From Desulfuromonas sp. (GTDB taxonomy: Bacteria; Desulfobacterota; Desulfuromonadia; Desulfuromonadales; UBA2294), in NCBI GenBank assembly GCA_002868925.1, contig PKTZ01000152.1, positions 22,538 through 57,025 on the forward strand: a stretch of 34,488 nt of DNA, read 5' to 3'. A model generated the notes under the pieces. It had not been told where the DNA came from, did not search any database, and worked only from the letters and a program-made list of their open reading frames with translations. Positions within the stretch are counted from its first letter, which is position 1. Every line of letters begins with the position of its first letter. Below are positions 1 through 7,807 of this stretch, piece by piece. Position numbers and translations under genes: made by a program.

Positions 1-1665
1 TCCTTCAACGGCGGCGCCGTCATGGGGCTGTCGGTCGCTTCGCTCGGTCTGGTCGGTGTCGGTATCGCCTATATCTTTTTCGGCAGTGATCCGGAGACCG
101 CCAAATATATCAATGGTTTTGCCATGGGTGCTTCCTCGATCGCTCTTTTCGCACGTGTCGGCGGCGGTATCTACACCAAGGCGGCCGACGTCGGTGCCGA
201 CCTGGTCGGTAAGGTCGAAGCCGGTATCCCGGAAGACGATCCGCGCAACCCCGGCGTCATCGCCGATAACGTTGGTGACTGTGTCGGTGACACCGCCGGA
301 ATGGGCGCCGATATCTTCGAATCGTACGTCGGTTCGGTCATCGCGACCATTGCCATCGCCGCTGCCGCCAGCCCGGTCCTGTTGACCAAGCTCTCCGCCG
401 GTGTGGCCAATCTTCCGACAGCCCAGTCTTCGGCGATGATCCTGCCGCTCGCCCTGGCGATGATCGGTCTGATCTTCTCCTTTATCGGTATCTTCTCAAT
501 GAAGATTCTTAAGGGGCTCGATCCGGCCAAGGCGCTGCACTACACGACTTTCGTCGCCGCCGGCGGCTTCCTGATCGCTGCCTTCTTCATGATCAAGGGA
601 TTGGGGCTTGCCACTGGCGTCTTCTGGGCAATTCTCGCCGGCACCCTGGCCGGCATCGCCATCGGCCAGATCACCGAGTACTATACTGCATCCTCGCCGG
701 TTATGCGAATCGCTGAGGCGAGCAAAACCGGTCCGGCGACCAATATCATTCACGGACTGGCGGTCGGCCTCGAGTCGTGTGCGCTGCCGATCCTGATTAT
801 CTGTATCGCTATTTTTGTCGCTAACTCGTTTGCCGGTCTCTACGGTATCGGTATCGCCGCGGTCGGTATGCTCGCTACCGTCGGTGTCACCATGACCGTT
901 GACGCCTACGGCCCGATTGCCGACAATGCCGGCGGTATTTCGGAGATGGCCGGTCTCGGCAAAGAGGTTCGTGAGATCACCGACGGCCTCGACGCTATCG
1001 GTAACACCACCGCGGCAATCGGTAAAGGTTTTGCCATCGGTTCCGCCGCTCTCACCGCCTTGGCCCTGTTTTCCGCTTATGCCACCACCGTCGGGCTCAA
1101 AGCGATCAACCTGATTAACCCCTCTACCGTTATCGGTCTGCTGATCGGCGGCGCCCTGCCGTTCTTTATCGGCGCTTTGACCATGACTTCGGTCGGTCGC
1201 GCTGCCGGCAAGATGGTCGACGAGATCCGTCGCCAGTTCCGCGAGATCCCCGGCCTGCTCGAAGGCAAAGAGGGCGTTCGTCCCGAGCCTGAGAAGTGCG
1301 TTGATATCTCGGCCGCCGCTGCGCTGCGCGAGATGGTTCTTCCAGGTGTTGTTGCCGTCATTGCTCCGGTCGCCGTCGGTTTCGTTCTCGGCGCCGAGGC
1401 GCTCGGCGGCATGCTCGCCGGTGCAACCGTCGCCGGTGTTCTGCTCGCCCTGATGATGTCGAACGGCGGTGGCGCCTGGGATAACGCCAAGAAGTACATC
1501 GAGCAGGGTAAGGTTGCCGGTGAGGCGAAGGGCGGCGACGCTCATGCTGCCGCCGTTATCGGCGATACCGTCGGCGACCCCTTCAAAGATACCTCCGGTC
1601 CGGCCATGAACATCCTGATCAAGCTGATGAGTGTTGTTTCGCTGGTCATCGCACCGTTGCTGTAA
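1..1665 (+). CDS. hppA: Membrane-bound K+-dependent-type pyrophosphatase, 5'-truncated
   Basis: The reading frame is open from base 1, so this is the 3' part (about 554 residues; the family is usually about 670-700). It is an integral membrane pyrophosphatase that hydrolyses PPi and pumps Na+ or H+ across the inner membrane. The family signature '[18 protein letters not shown]' lies in the substrate-binding region and a second acidic site is seen at '[12 protein letters not shown]'. The segment '[10 protein letters not shown]' has Ala where K+-independent enzymes have Lys, which marks the K+-dependent class. Many hydrophobic segments alternate with these motifs. Whether Na+, H+ or both are pumped cannot be decided by eye. 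It ends at a strong hairpin terminator, so it is transcribed separately from ychF. Confidence 0.95.
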   Translation, partial: SFNGGAVMGLSVASLGLVGVGIAYIFFGSDPETAKYINGFAMGASSIALFARVGGGIYTKAADVGADLVGKVEAGIPEDDPRNPGVIADNVGDCVGDTAGMGADIFESYVGSVIATIAIAAAASPVLLTKLSAGVANLPTAQSSAMILPLALAMIGLIFSFIGIFSMKILKGLDPAKALHYTTFVAAGGFLIAAFFMIKGLGLATGVFWAILAGTLAGIAIGQITEYYTASSPVMRIAEASKTGPATNIIHGLAVGLESCALPILIICIAIFVANSFAGLYGIGIAAVGMLATVGVTMTVDAYGPIADNAGGISEMAGLGKEVREITDGLDAIGNTTAAIGKGFAIGSAALTALALFSAYATTVGLKAINLINPSTVIGLLIGGALPFFIGALTMTSVGRAAGKMVDEIRRQFREIPGLLEGKEGVRPEPEKCVDISAAAALREMVLPGVVAVIAPVAVGFVLGAEALGGMLAGATVAGVLLALMMSNGGGAWDNAKKYIEQGKVAGEAKGGDAHAAAVIGDTVGDPFKDTSGPAMNILIKLMSVVSLVIAPLL

Positions 1666-1687
1666 AAAACCGTCATACTGACGCTAC

Positions 1688-1727
1688 CGATAGCCGGAAC
1701 CTTGTTGGGTTCCGGCTATCGCTTTGT
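1688..1727 (+). terminator. Intrinsic terminator of hppA
   Basis: A perfect 14-bp stem (1688-1701 with 1708-1721) with a 6-nt loop lies 22 nt after the hppA stop. It is followed by a short T-rich stretch (CTTTGT), so the U-tract is weak, but the stem is strong and the position is right. Confidence 0.8.
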
Positions 1728-1747
1728 AAACCACGAAAGAAACGCGT

Positions 1748-2842
1748 ATGGGATTCAAATGCGGAATCGTCGGTCTGCCGAACGTCGGCAAGTCGACCAT
1801 CTTTAACGCCATCACCTCGGCCGGAGCCGAGTCGGCGAACTATCCGTTCTGTACCATCGAGCCGAACGTCGGTATCGTAACCGTACCGGATACACGTCTC
1901 GATGCTCTGGCCGAAATCGTCAAGCCACAGAACGTGTTGCCGACGACCATGGAGTTCGTCGATATCGCCGGCCTGGTCAAGGGGGCGAGCCAGGGGGAAG
2001 GGCTCGGCAACCAGTTCCTCGGCCATATCCGCCAGGTCGACGCCATTGCTCACATCGTCCGTTGCTTTGAAGATGACAACGTGGTTCATGTCGACGGTTC
2101 GGTCGATCCGCTCCGCGATATCGAGGTCATCCAGACCGAGCTCAATCTGGCCGATCTCGAGACCGTGGAGAAACGGCTGACCCGGATCGCCAAGCAGGCC
2201 AAGAGTGGCGACAAGGCGATGCAGCAGGAGTTGGCGATCCTGCAGAAAATCGAGACCGTGCTCAACGACGGTAAGCCGGTCCGCAGTGCCGATCTCTCCA
2301 ACGAGGAGTGGGCAAGCCTGCGAGATCTGCACCTGATCACCGCCAAGCCGGTGCTGTACGTCGCCAACGTTTCCGAGGATGACCTGATCGACGGTAACCC
2401 GCAGGTCGAGAAGGTTGAACAGCACGCGGCCACCGAAAACTCGGAGGTCGTCCTGATCTGCGGCAAGATCGAGTCGGAGATCGCCGAGCTCGATGCCGAC
2501 GAGAAGGTCGAGTTCCTTTCTGAACTCGGGCTCAACGAGTCGGGTCTCGACCGGATGATCCACGCCGGGTATGCCCTGCTCGGTCTGCAGACTTATTTCA
2601 CCGCCGGGGTCAAGGAGGTTCGGGCCTGGACCGTCCGCAAAGGCGCCCGGGCTCCGGAAGCGGCCGGGGTGATCCACTCCGATTTCGAGCGCGGCTTCAT
2701 CCGGGCCGAAGTGGTCGCCTATGACGATTTCGTCGCCTCGAAAGGCGAAGCCGGAGCCCGCGAGAAAGGGCTGCTCCGCTCCGAAGGGAAGGAGTACGTC
2801 GTCGCCGATGGTGATGTCATCCATTTCCGGTTCAACGTTTAA
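1748..2842 (+). CDS. ychF: Redox-regulated ATPase YchF (Obg/TRAFAC family)
   Basis: This encodes 364 residues, matching the E. coli protein (363). YchF is a universally conserved P-loop NTPase that prefers ATP to GTP and binds ribosomes; it has been linked to translation and oxidative-stress responses. The P-loop 'GLPNVGKS' is at residues 9-16, the switch region '[10 protein letters not shown]' at about 35, and G3 '[10 protein letters not shown]' at about 74. A coiled-coil helical insertion follows in the middle, and the C-terminal third is the TGS domain. The ATG at 1748 is preceded by a purine-rich GAAAGAAA stretch, and no earlier start is possible after the upstream terminator. No operon partner is obvious; rpsF begins 137 nt later with its own promoter-like element. 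Confidence 0.97.
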   Translation: MGFKCGIVGLPNVGKSTIFNAITSAGAESANYPFCTIEPNVGIVTVPDTRLDALAEIVKPQNVLPTTMEFVDIAGLVKGASQGEGLGNQFLGHIRQVDAIAHIVRCFEDDNVVHVDGSVDPLRDIEVIQTELNLADLETVEKRLTRIAKQAKSGDKAMQQELAILQKIETVLNDGKPVRSADLSNEEWASLRDLHLITAKPVLYVANVSEDDLIDGNPQVEKVEQHAATENSEVVLICGKIESEIAELDADEKVEFLSELGLNESGLDRMIHAGYALLGLQTYFTAGVKEVRAWTVRKGARAPEAAGVIHSDFERGFIRAEVVAYDDFVASKGEAGAREKGLLRSEGKEYVVADGDVIHFRFNV

Positions 2843-2943
2843 CCCCGGATGCGGTAAAATCTTGCATTAGCACCCCGGGTGTGTTATTAAAACAAACTTT
2901 CGCCGACAGGGCGTTCCTGCGGTCTGTCAGCTCCTTGCTCCGG

Positions 2944-2949
2944 TATAAT
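2944..2949 (+). promoter_or_regulatory. Candidate -10 element upstream of rpsF
   Basis: A perfect TATAAT lies 31 nt before the rpsF ATG. I see no good -35 hexamer at 16-18 nt upstream, so this is only a candidate. If used, the leader would be about 25 nt, leaving little room for the S6:S18-binding leader motif known from some other bacteria. Confidence 0.4.
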
Positions 2950-2979
2950 GCCGGGGCTACTAAGCCAAAAGGAGGTCAT

Positions 2980-3432
2980 ATGCGTACCTACGAAACTATC
3001 ATCATCATCCATCCCGAAACGGCGGGCGATGCCTACACCGGTGTCGTCGACAAGTACAAGGGTATCCTCGACGAACTGGGTGCCAGTACGATTGCCGTCG
3101 AAGAGTGGGGCACCCGTAAGATGGCGTACATCGTCAAGAAGCAGGAGCGGGGTACTTACGTCCTGTTTGCCTACGAAGGCAATCCGGACAGCATCCGCGA
3201 ACTCGAGCGTCGCCTGCGTATCGATGACAACGTCATCAAGTTCATGACGGTTCAACTCGAAGGTGGATACGAGCCTTCAGGTTTTGTCCGCAAGGTCGAG
3301 GAGAGCGAAACCGCTTCTCCGGCAAAGGAAGAGTCTTCGGAAAAAGCGCCTGAAGCCAAGAAGGAAGCTGCCAAGGAAGAGGCAGCCGAAGAGGCTTCTG
3401 ATTCCGCTAAGACCGAAGAAGAGACCGCCTGA
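2980..3432 (+). CDS. rpsF: 30S ribosomal protein S6 with long charged C-terminal tail
   Basis: S6 binds the central domain of 16S rRNA as a heterodimer with S18. The ORF track starts at 2881, but the true start is the ATG at 2980, 4 nt after a near-perfect AAGGAGGT Shine-Dalgarno. The product is 150 residues. Residues 1-98 form the S6 ferredoxin-like fold ('MRTYETIIIIHPE' start, 'GTYVLFAYEG', 'LRIDDNVIKFMTVQ'). Residues from about 99 on are a tail made almost only of Glu, Lys, Ala, Ser and Thr, longer than in short S6 proteins; such tails occur in E. coli too, where glutamates are added by RimK. It is the first gene of rpsF-rpsR-DUF2232-rplI. Confidence 0.95.
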   Translation: MRTYETIIIIHPETAGDAYTGVVDKYKGILDELGASTIAVEEWGTRKMAYIVKKQERGTYVLFAYEGNPDSIRELERRLRIDDNVIKFMTVQLEGGYEPSGFVRKVEESETASPAKEESSEKAPEAKKEAAKEEAAEEASDSAKTEEETA

Positions 3433-3468
3433 GCGATTCGACAAATCAATTAAATCTGGAGGATAAAA

Positions 3469-3714
3469 ATGGCTTATCAACCACGTCGTCGTTTTACCCG
3501 GCGCAAGGGCTGCCGGTTCTGTATTGACAAGACCAAGATCGATTACAAGGATACCCGGAGTCTGCGTTACTTTGTCTCCGAGCGGGGCAAGATTGTACCG
3601 CGCCGCATTTCGGGCAACTGCGCCGAACACCAGCGCAAGGTGACCGAGGCGATCAAGCGCGCCCGGAATATCGCTTTGCTCCCTTTCACGGCTAGCCACT
3701 CGCTCGACAAGTAA
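3469..3714 (+). CDS. rpsR: 30S ribosomal protein S18, zinc-ligand (C+) form
   Basis: S18 (81 residues) is the small-subunit partner of S6. The core '[19 protein letters not shown]' and the end '[10 protein letters not shown]' are typical. It carries C15-x2-C18 and C51-x2-H54, a likely zinc-binding set, so it is the C+ type rather than the cysteine-free form. A GGAGG Shine-Dalgarno precedes the ATG at 3469. It sits 36 nt after rpsF and is followed 5 nt later by the DUF2232 gene, so all are probably cotranscribed. Confidence 0.96.
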   Translation: MAYQPRRRFTRRKGCRFCIDKTKIDYKDTRSLRYFVSERGKIVPRRISGNCAEHQRKVTEAIKRARNIALLPFTASHSLDK

Positions 3715-3719
3715 GGGGT

Positions 3720-4673
3720 ATGTCTCCCGGCGCGGAGCAACAGAACCTGACACTTGACCTGCTGTGGGGAGTCGGGGCTGCGGTCACCACCCTGCTGCTT
3801 CTGGCGGCGATCGCCCAGCTCGGCGTCCCCGGGGTTTTGCTGAATCTCTTTGTCGCGGTACCGGCCGCCTATGTTCACATGCGGTTCAGCACCGTGGCGG
3901 CTGTTTCAGCGGTCGGGCTGGTACTGGCTGGTGAATACCTGCTGGCCGGTCCGGGAGGAGTCGCCGGATACCTGCTGCAGTTCGGTATCATGTCGATCCT
4001 GCTGCCGCTTTTGATGCGGCGCGGCTTGAGCTGGGGACGGTCGGCGGTTTTGACGATCGCCGTTGTTTCCCTGTGTGGACTGGGACTGCTGGCCAGCTAC
4101 GCCAATAGTGCCGGCAGCTCGGTGACCGAGGTGGTCAGCGGCTATGCCGCCTCCGAGGCGGACCAGGCGATGGAGATTTACAAGGCGTCCGACCTGACGC
4201 CGGAGCAGCTTGAAACGCTGCGCGAGTCGGTCGATGAGATGGCCGGCTTCATCGTCTACACCTATCCCGGCCTGGCGGTTTCGGTTGTCGGCCTTTTGGC
4301 CCTGCTGATGCTCGGGATACTGCAGGTAATTTCGAAGGGCCGGTATGAAATCCCGGGGCCTGTCTTTGCCCGTTGGAAATCGCCGGAGCTGTTGGTCTGG
4401 CCGTTGATCGGTGCCGGTTTCATGTTCGCCATGGGTGAAGATGCCTGGCGGCAGATCGGCGCCAACCTGCTGATCGTGATGTTGCCGATCTACTTTTTGC
4501 AGGGGTTGGCGATCATTACCTATTTTTTCAACAAGCGCCGTACACCGCCGTTGCTAAGAGGCCTCGGGTACGTGTTGCTGACGCTGTTTAACCCGCTGCC
4601 GCTGATCGTTGCCGGCATCGGGGTGTTCGACCTCTGGGTCGATTTTAGAAAACCACGTATAAAAGAGACTTGA
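3720..4673 (+). CDS. DUF2232 (YybS-like) integral membrane protein
   Basis: The product is 317 residues with about eight hydrophobic segments, such as 'VTTLLLLAAIAQLGVPGVLL' near the start and 'LIVMLPIYFLQGLAIITYFF' near the end. A polar, probably extracytoplasmic stretch with 'EADQAMEIYKASDLTPEQL' sits in the middle. I recognise it as a YybS/DUF2232-type protein because of its topology and its position between rpsR and rplI, which recurs in Geobacter-like genomes and some Firmicutes. The function is not established. The ATG at 3720 follows rpsR by 5 nt, with AAGGGG overlapping the rpsR stop as ribosome binding site. Confidence 0.8.
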   Translation: MSPGAEQQNLTLDLLWGVGAAVTTLLLLAAIAQLGVPGVLLNLFVAVPAAYVHMRFSTVAAVSAVGLVLAGEYLLAGPGGVAGYLLQFGIMSILLPLLMRRGLSWGRSAVLTIAVVSLCGLGLLASYANSAGSSVTEVVSGYAASEADQAMEIYKASDLTPEQLETLRESVDEMAGFIVYTYPGLAVSVVGLLALLMLGILQVISKGRYEIPGPVFARWKSPELLVWPLIGAGFMFAMGEDAWRQIGANLLIVMLPIYFLQGLAIITYFFNKRRTPPLLRGLGYVLLTLFNPLPLIVAGIGVFDLWVDFRKPRIKET

Positions 4674-4696
4674 GTCTATTTGCGGAGGATATAATC

Positions 4697-5149
4697 ATGA
4701 AGGTTATTCTGAACGAAAACGTAGAAGGGCTCGGCAATATTGGCGATCTGGTCAATGTCAAGCCGGGTTATGCGCGTAACTTCCTGCTGCCGCGCAAGAT
4801 TGCCATTGTCGCCGATGAGAAGAACGTGAAAGAGTTCGAACATCAGAAGCGTCAGGCCGAGCGGAAGCTGGAGAAGATTACCCAGGAAGCCGAGATCGTC
4901 AAGAACAAGATCGAAAAGGTCTCCTGCGTGGTCTCGCACCGGGCCGGTGAAGAAGGCAAGCTTTTCGGCAGCGTCACCAATATCGAACTCGCCGAAAAAC
5001 TGGCCGAGGCCGGGGTCGAAATCGACCGGAAACATATCGTTCTGGCCGAGCCGATCAAGAGCCTGGGTGAGCACGATGTTACCATCAAGCTCGACGCCGG
5101 TGTCACCGCCACCCTGAAAGTGGTTGTTGAAGCGAGCGAAGAAGAGTAA
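4697..5149 (+). CDS. rplI: 50S ribosomal protein L9
   Basis: L9 (150 residues) binds domain V of 23S rRNA near the L1 stalk and affects reading-frame maintenance. The start is the ATG at 4697, preceded by GGAGG; the ORF track's 4670 start would add residues not found in the family. The N-terminal domain 'MKVILNENVEGLGNIGDLV' with 'VKPGYARNFLLPRKIA' is the L9 signature. It is joined by a long charged helix (about 42-75) to the C-terminal domain ending 'ATLKVVVEASEEE'. It is the last gene of the ribosomal unit; hairpins separate it from dnaB. Confidence 0.97.
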   Translation: MKVILNENVEGLGNIGDLVNVKPGYARNFLLPRKIAIVADEKNVKEFEHQKRQAERKLEKITQEAEIVKNKIEKVSCVVSHRAGEEGKLFGSVTNIELAEKLAEAGVEIDRKHIVLAEPIKSLGEHDVTIKLDAGVTATLKVVVEASEEE

Positions 5150-5154
5150 TATTT

Positions 5155-5192
5155 CCCTGCAGGGAGTCGGAATCTTCCTTCTCCCTGCAGGG
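5155..5192 (+). terminator. Hairpin downstream of rplI
   Basis: CCCTGCAGGGAG (5155-5166) is repeated in inverted form at 5181-5192, giving a 12-bp stem with a 14-nt loop, starting 6 nt after the rplI stop. Each arm is also self-complementary. There is no T-run after it, so it may stabilise the mRNA end or act with the next hairpin. Confidence 0.5.
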
Positions 5193-5216
5193 TACTGAAA
5201 CCGCCTGCGTCGCTAG

Positions 5217-5250
5217 CCGCACGGTATCCTTTCCGTGCGGACCGATTTTT
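5217..5250 (+). terminator. Intrinsic terminator between rplI and dnaB
   Basis: CCGCACGG (5217-5224) pairs with CCGTGCGG (5233-5240) over an 8-nt loop. ACCGA and then five T follow. The T-run is displaced by 5 nt, so termination may be partial. Confidence 0.55.
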
Positions 5251-5354
5251 ATTTGTGCTGCGGCGGGATCACCATGTCGGTTCTCGGTATTATGCTGTGA
5301 ACCGGAACTAGAAGGAGTTCTCCTTCTACCTGCCTGAGCGTTCGGGAGAGCTGA

Positions 5355-6725
5355 ATGGTCGAGACCCCTTCCCATCGGTTGCCACCGCAAAATCTCGAGG
5401 GCGAGATGTCTGTCCTCGGCGGCATCCTGCTCGAGAATAACGCCTTGAACAAGGCGCTCGAAATTCTGCGCCCGGACGATTTCTACCGCGAAAGCCACCG
5501 CAAGATATTCAACGCCCTGGTCGATCTGTCCGAAAAGGGCGAACCGGCCGACCTGGTCACCCTGACCGCTACCCTCAAGGAGAGTGGCGACCTCGATGCG
5601 GTCGGCGGCTCCCCGTACCTAGCGACCCTGGTCGATTATGTCCCGACCGCGGCCAACATCAGCTACTACGCGAAGATGGTCAAGGAGAAGGCGGTCGCCC
5701 GCCGCCTGATCGAGGTCGCGACCGATATTGCCTCCAAGGGATACGAGGGGGGGGATGTCGAAACCAAGCTCGACTGGGCCGAGAAATCGATCTTCGAAAT
5801 CGCCGGCCTGCGCATCAAGCCCTCCTACTTCTCGACCAAGCAGATCCTGAAGGATACCTTCAAGCAGATCGAAGCGCTCTACGACCGGAAGGAGAAGGTG
5901 ACCGGCGTACCGTCCGGCTTCGTTGATCTCGACGAAATGACGGCCGGGCTGCAGTCGGGCGACCTGATCATCATCGCCGGGCGTCCGTCGATGGGCAAGA
6001 CCGCTTTCTGTCTCAACGTCGTCGAGCAGGCCTCGGTGCATTTGGAGAAGAAGGTTCCCTCCCTGGTCTTTTCCCTCGAGATGAGCAAGGAACAGCTGGT
6101 GCAGCGGATGCTCTGCTCGATCTCCAAGGTCGACGCCAGCCGTTTGCGGACCGGGCACCTCGGCGAGTCGGACTGGCCCAAGCTGACCACCGGTGCCGGA
6201 CTGCTTTCGGAAGCACCGGTCTATATCGATGATACACCGGCGATCTCGATCCTCGAGTTGCGGGCCAAGGCGCGCCGGTTGAAGGCGGAGCAGGATATCG
6301 GCCTGATCGTGATCGACTATCTGCAGCTGATGCAGGGAACCAACCCGGAGAGCCGCCAACAGGAAATCTCCGAGATCTCCCGATCCCTCAAGGCGCTGGC
6401 CAAGGAGCTTGAAGTTCCGGTTATCGCCCTGTCGCAGCTCAACCGCTCCCTCGAGAGCCGTACCGACAAACGGCCGATCATGGCCGATTTGCGTGAGTCT
6501 GGAGCCATCGAGCAGGATGCTGACGTCATTATGTTCGTCTACAGGGAGGCGGTTTACTGCGAGTCGTGCAAGAGCCGTGAGAAGACCTGTGAAAAGAGCC
6601 ACGAAAAGGATGCCGAGATCATTGTCGGCAAACAGAGAAATGGTCCGATCGGAACCGTTCACCTGACCTTCCGCGGCGAATATACCCGGTTCGAGAACCA
6701 GGCCAAACGCCAGGAAGGCTATTGA
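5355..6725 (+). CDS. dnaB: Replicative DNA helicase DnaB with Cys/His insertion
   Basis: DnaB is the hexameric 5'-3' helicase that unwinds DNA at the replication fork and recruits primase. The product is 456 residues. The N-terminal helical domain is at about 1-110 ('LEGEMSVLGGILLENNAL'), then a linker, then the RecA-like domain with Walker A 'GRPSMGKTAF' at about 209, Walker B 'LIVIDYLQLMQG', and the arginine-finger region 'KQRNGPIGTVHLTF' near the end. Unusually, residues 401-417 read 'YCESCKSREKTCEKSHE', a C-x2-C-x6-C-x3-H set where E. coli-type proteins have a cysteine-free acidic loop. The ATG at 5355 has GGGAGA about 6 nt upstream. A strong terminator follows. Confidence 0.97.
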   Translation: MVETPSHRLPPQNLEGEMSVLGGILLENNALNKALEILRPDDFYRESHRKIFNALVDLSEKGEPADLVTLTATLKESGDLDAVGGSPYLATLVDYVPTAANISYYAKMVKEKAVARRLIEVATDIASKGYEGGDVETKLDWAEKSIFEIAGLRIKPSYFSTKQILKDTFKQIEALYDRKEKVTGVPSGFVDLDEMTAGLQSGDLIIIAGRPSMGKTAFCLNVVEQASVHLEKKVPSLVFSLEMSKEQLVQRMLCSISKVDASRLRTGHLGESDWPKLTTGAGLLSEAPVYIDDTPAISILELRAKARRLKAEQDIGLIVIDYLQLMQGTNPESRQQEISEISRSLKALAKELEVPVIALSQLNRSLESRTDKRPIMADLRESGAIEQDADVIMFVYREAVYCESCKSREKTCEKSHEKDAEIIVGKQRNGPIGTVHLTFRGEYTRFENQAKRQEGY

Positions 6726-6746
6726 CCTTTACTCAATAGAGATATC

Positions 6747-6777
6747 AAAAGGCCCCGCATCGATTGCGGGGCCTTTT
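6747..6777. terminator. Bidirectional terminator between dnaB and folA
   Basis: A 13-bp perfect stem (6747-6759 with 6765-6777) with a 5-nt loop has A-run and T-run flanks, so it can end dnaB transcripts on + and folA transcripts on -. It overlaps the folA stop codon. Confidence 0.9.
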
Positions 6778-7285
6778 ATTTTTTCCTGAGGTAGGCGGTG
6801 TAGGTGAACCCCTGGTGGGGAGTTCGTTCTATCTCTTCCCATTCGGTGAAATCGATTTCCGGGAAGAAGGTATCTCCGAAAAAGTCGCCTTCGACCCACG
6901 AGATGTGCAGCCGGTCGACCAGCAGCAGGGCCGCCCGGTAGATTTCGGCGCCACCGACAAAGAAGATATCCTTGCCGAGCTTCCGTGCCGCCGCCAACCC
7001 TTTGCCAAAGGTCGGGTAGATGTCGATCCCGTCAGTCGCCTGCAGGGTCGAACTGATAACGATGTTATCCCGGTCGGGAAGCGGCCGGCCGAGACTTTCG
7101 AAGGTCGTTCTCCCCATGATAAGGGCTTGTCCCATGGTGAGCTGTTTAAACAGCTGCAAATCATCCGGCAACTGCCAAGGGATATCTCCGTCGGCCCCGA
7201 TGAGATGATCGGCGGTCATCGCGACGATGATGTGCAGTTGCGGTGGCCTGTTTACTGTCGGATTCATGACATGAGCTTTATTCAA
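6776..7285 (-). CDS. folA: Dihydrofolate reductase
   Basis: Reduces 7,8-dihydrofolate to tetrahydrofolate with NADPH for thymidylate, purine and one-carbon metabolism. The DHFR signature is clear: 'IIVAMTADHLIGADGDIPW' with the substrate-binding acid in 'LPDDLQLFKQLT', the NADPH motif 'ALIMGRTTFESLGRPLPDR', and 'DIFFVGGAEIYRAAL'. The open frame extends far upstream, but DHFR begins near 'MNPTVNRPPQLH'. I place the start at a TTG (7285) because AAGGAG lies 7 nt before it; the ATG at 7267 (163 residues) lacks a good site. With TTG the product is 169 residues. It stands alone and is divergent from the small ORF at 7359. Confidence 0.92.
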   Translation of the reverse strand: MNKAHVMNPTVNRPPQLHIIVAMTADHLIGADGDIPWQLPDDLQLFKQLTMGQALIMGRTTFESLGRPLPDRDNIVISSTLQATDGIDIYPTFGKGLAAARKLGKDIFFVGGAEIYRAALLLVDRLHISWVEGDFFGDTFFPEIDFTEWEEIERTPHQGFTYTAYLRKK

Positions 7286-7296
7286 CCGGCGGCTCC

Positions 7297-7324
7297 TTGT
7301 CAAGGGGTAAGAACGTGGTAGGAT
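7297..7324 (+). promoter_or_regulatory. Candidate promoter of the small ORF at 7359
   Basis: TTGTCA (7297-7302) and TAGGAT (7319-7324) are separated by 16 nt, upstream of the 7359 start. On the other strand the same place reads TTGACA, which could serve folA only if the folA start were farther downstream. Weak evidence. Confidence 0.35.
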
Positions 7325-7358
7325 TTCATATATTGCGATAAGCCATAGGAGGGAGCGT

Positions 7359-7676
7359 ATGACCATTCTTGTCGAACTCAATTGTGGTCTTCTGGGTGAG
7401 GTTCCGGCTGCGGTGCTTGACCGGCTTCTTGAACTGGATCTCGTCGCCGGGTTCAAGCGGAGTTCCGGTTGGGCGATCCCCGGTCGCGACCCGATCCGCA
7501 AAAGCCGGGCCATGCTCTGTTTCCCCGAGCGGCGGGCGGCGATGCAGGAACTATTTGAGTCGGAATCTCCATTGATGTATTGGCAGGAGGATCGCTGCCA
7601 GTCTGAGCCGAGTGCCAAGAGTGAACCGCATCAACATTCCGGCCAGAACTCGCCGGCCGAGCTTTATTCGGCATAA
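7359..7676 (+). CDS. Small conserved-type protein of unknown function
   Basis: The product is 105 residues, with no signal peptide or membrane segment. It is supported as real by an excellent AGGAGGGA ribosome binding site 4 nt before the ATG and a terminator right after it. The N-terminal 65 residues carry a pattern 'LLELDLVAGFKRSSGWAI' followed by 'GRDPIRKSR'. I associate this GW-x-x-x-G-x-DPIR pattern with short proteins of Geobacter relatives (GSU3473-like), but this is from memory and unverified. The C-terminal 40 residues are polar, rich in Ser, Glu and Pro, and look disordered. Function unknown. Confidence 0.7.
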   Translation: MTILVELNCGLLGEVPAAVLDRLLELDLVAGFKRSSGWAIPGRDPIRKSRAMLCFPERRAAMQELFESESPLMYWQEDRCQSEPSAKSEPHQHSGQNSPAELYSA

Positions 7677-7705
7677 TATTTTAGCTTCCGCATCTCATTT
7701 ATTTT

Positions 7706-7744
7706 AAAAACAGGCAATGTCTTTGTTGGACATTACCTGTTTTT
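7706..7744 (+). terminator. Intrinsic terminator of the small ORF
   Basis: CAGGCAATGTC (7711-7721) pairs with GACATTACCTG (7729-7739) with one mismatch, A-run before and T-run after. It lies 30 nt after the stop at 7676. Confidence 0.8.
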
Positions 7745-7807
7745 TCTGCAGTTGGTTTTTGTTCGTGTGGGGAAGGTCGGGTTGTTGGCCGGTTGGCAGA
7801 GGCTTAA

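Noticed and set aside
496-1545. 349-codon ORF antisense to hppA
   Set aside because: Low-complexity shadow in the complementary frame of a well-conserved gene; no ribosome site.
1673-2824. 383-codon ORF antisense to ychF
   Set aside because: Antisense shadow of ychF over almost its full length; sequence has no family resemblance.
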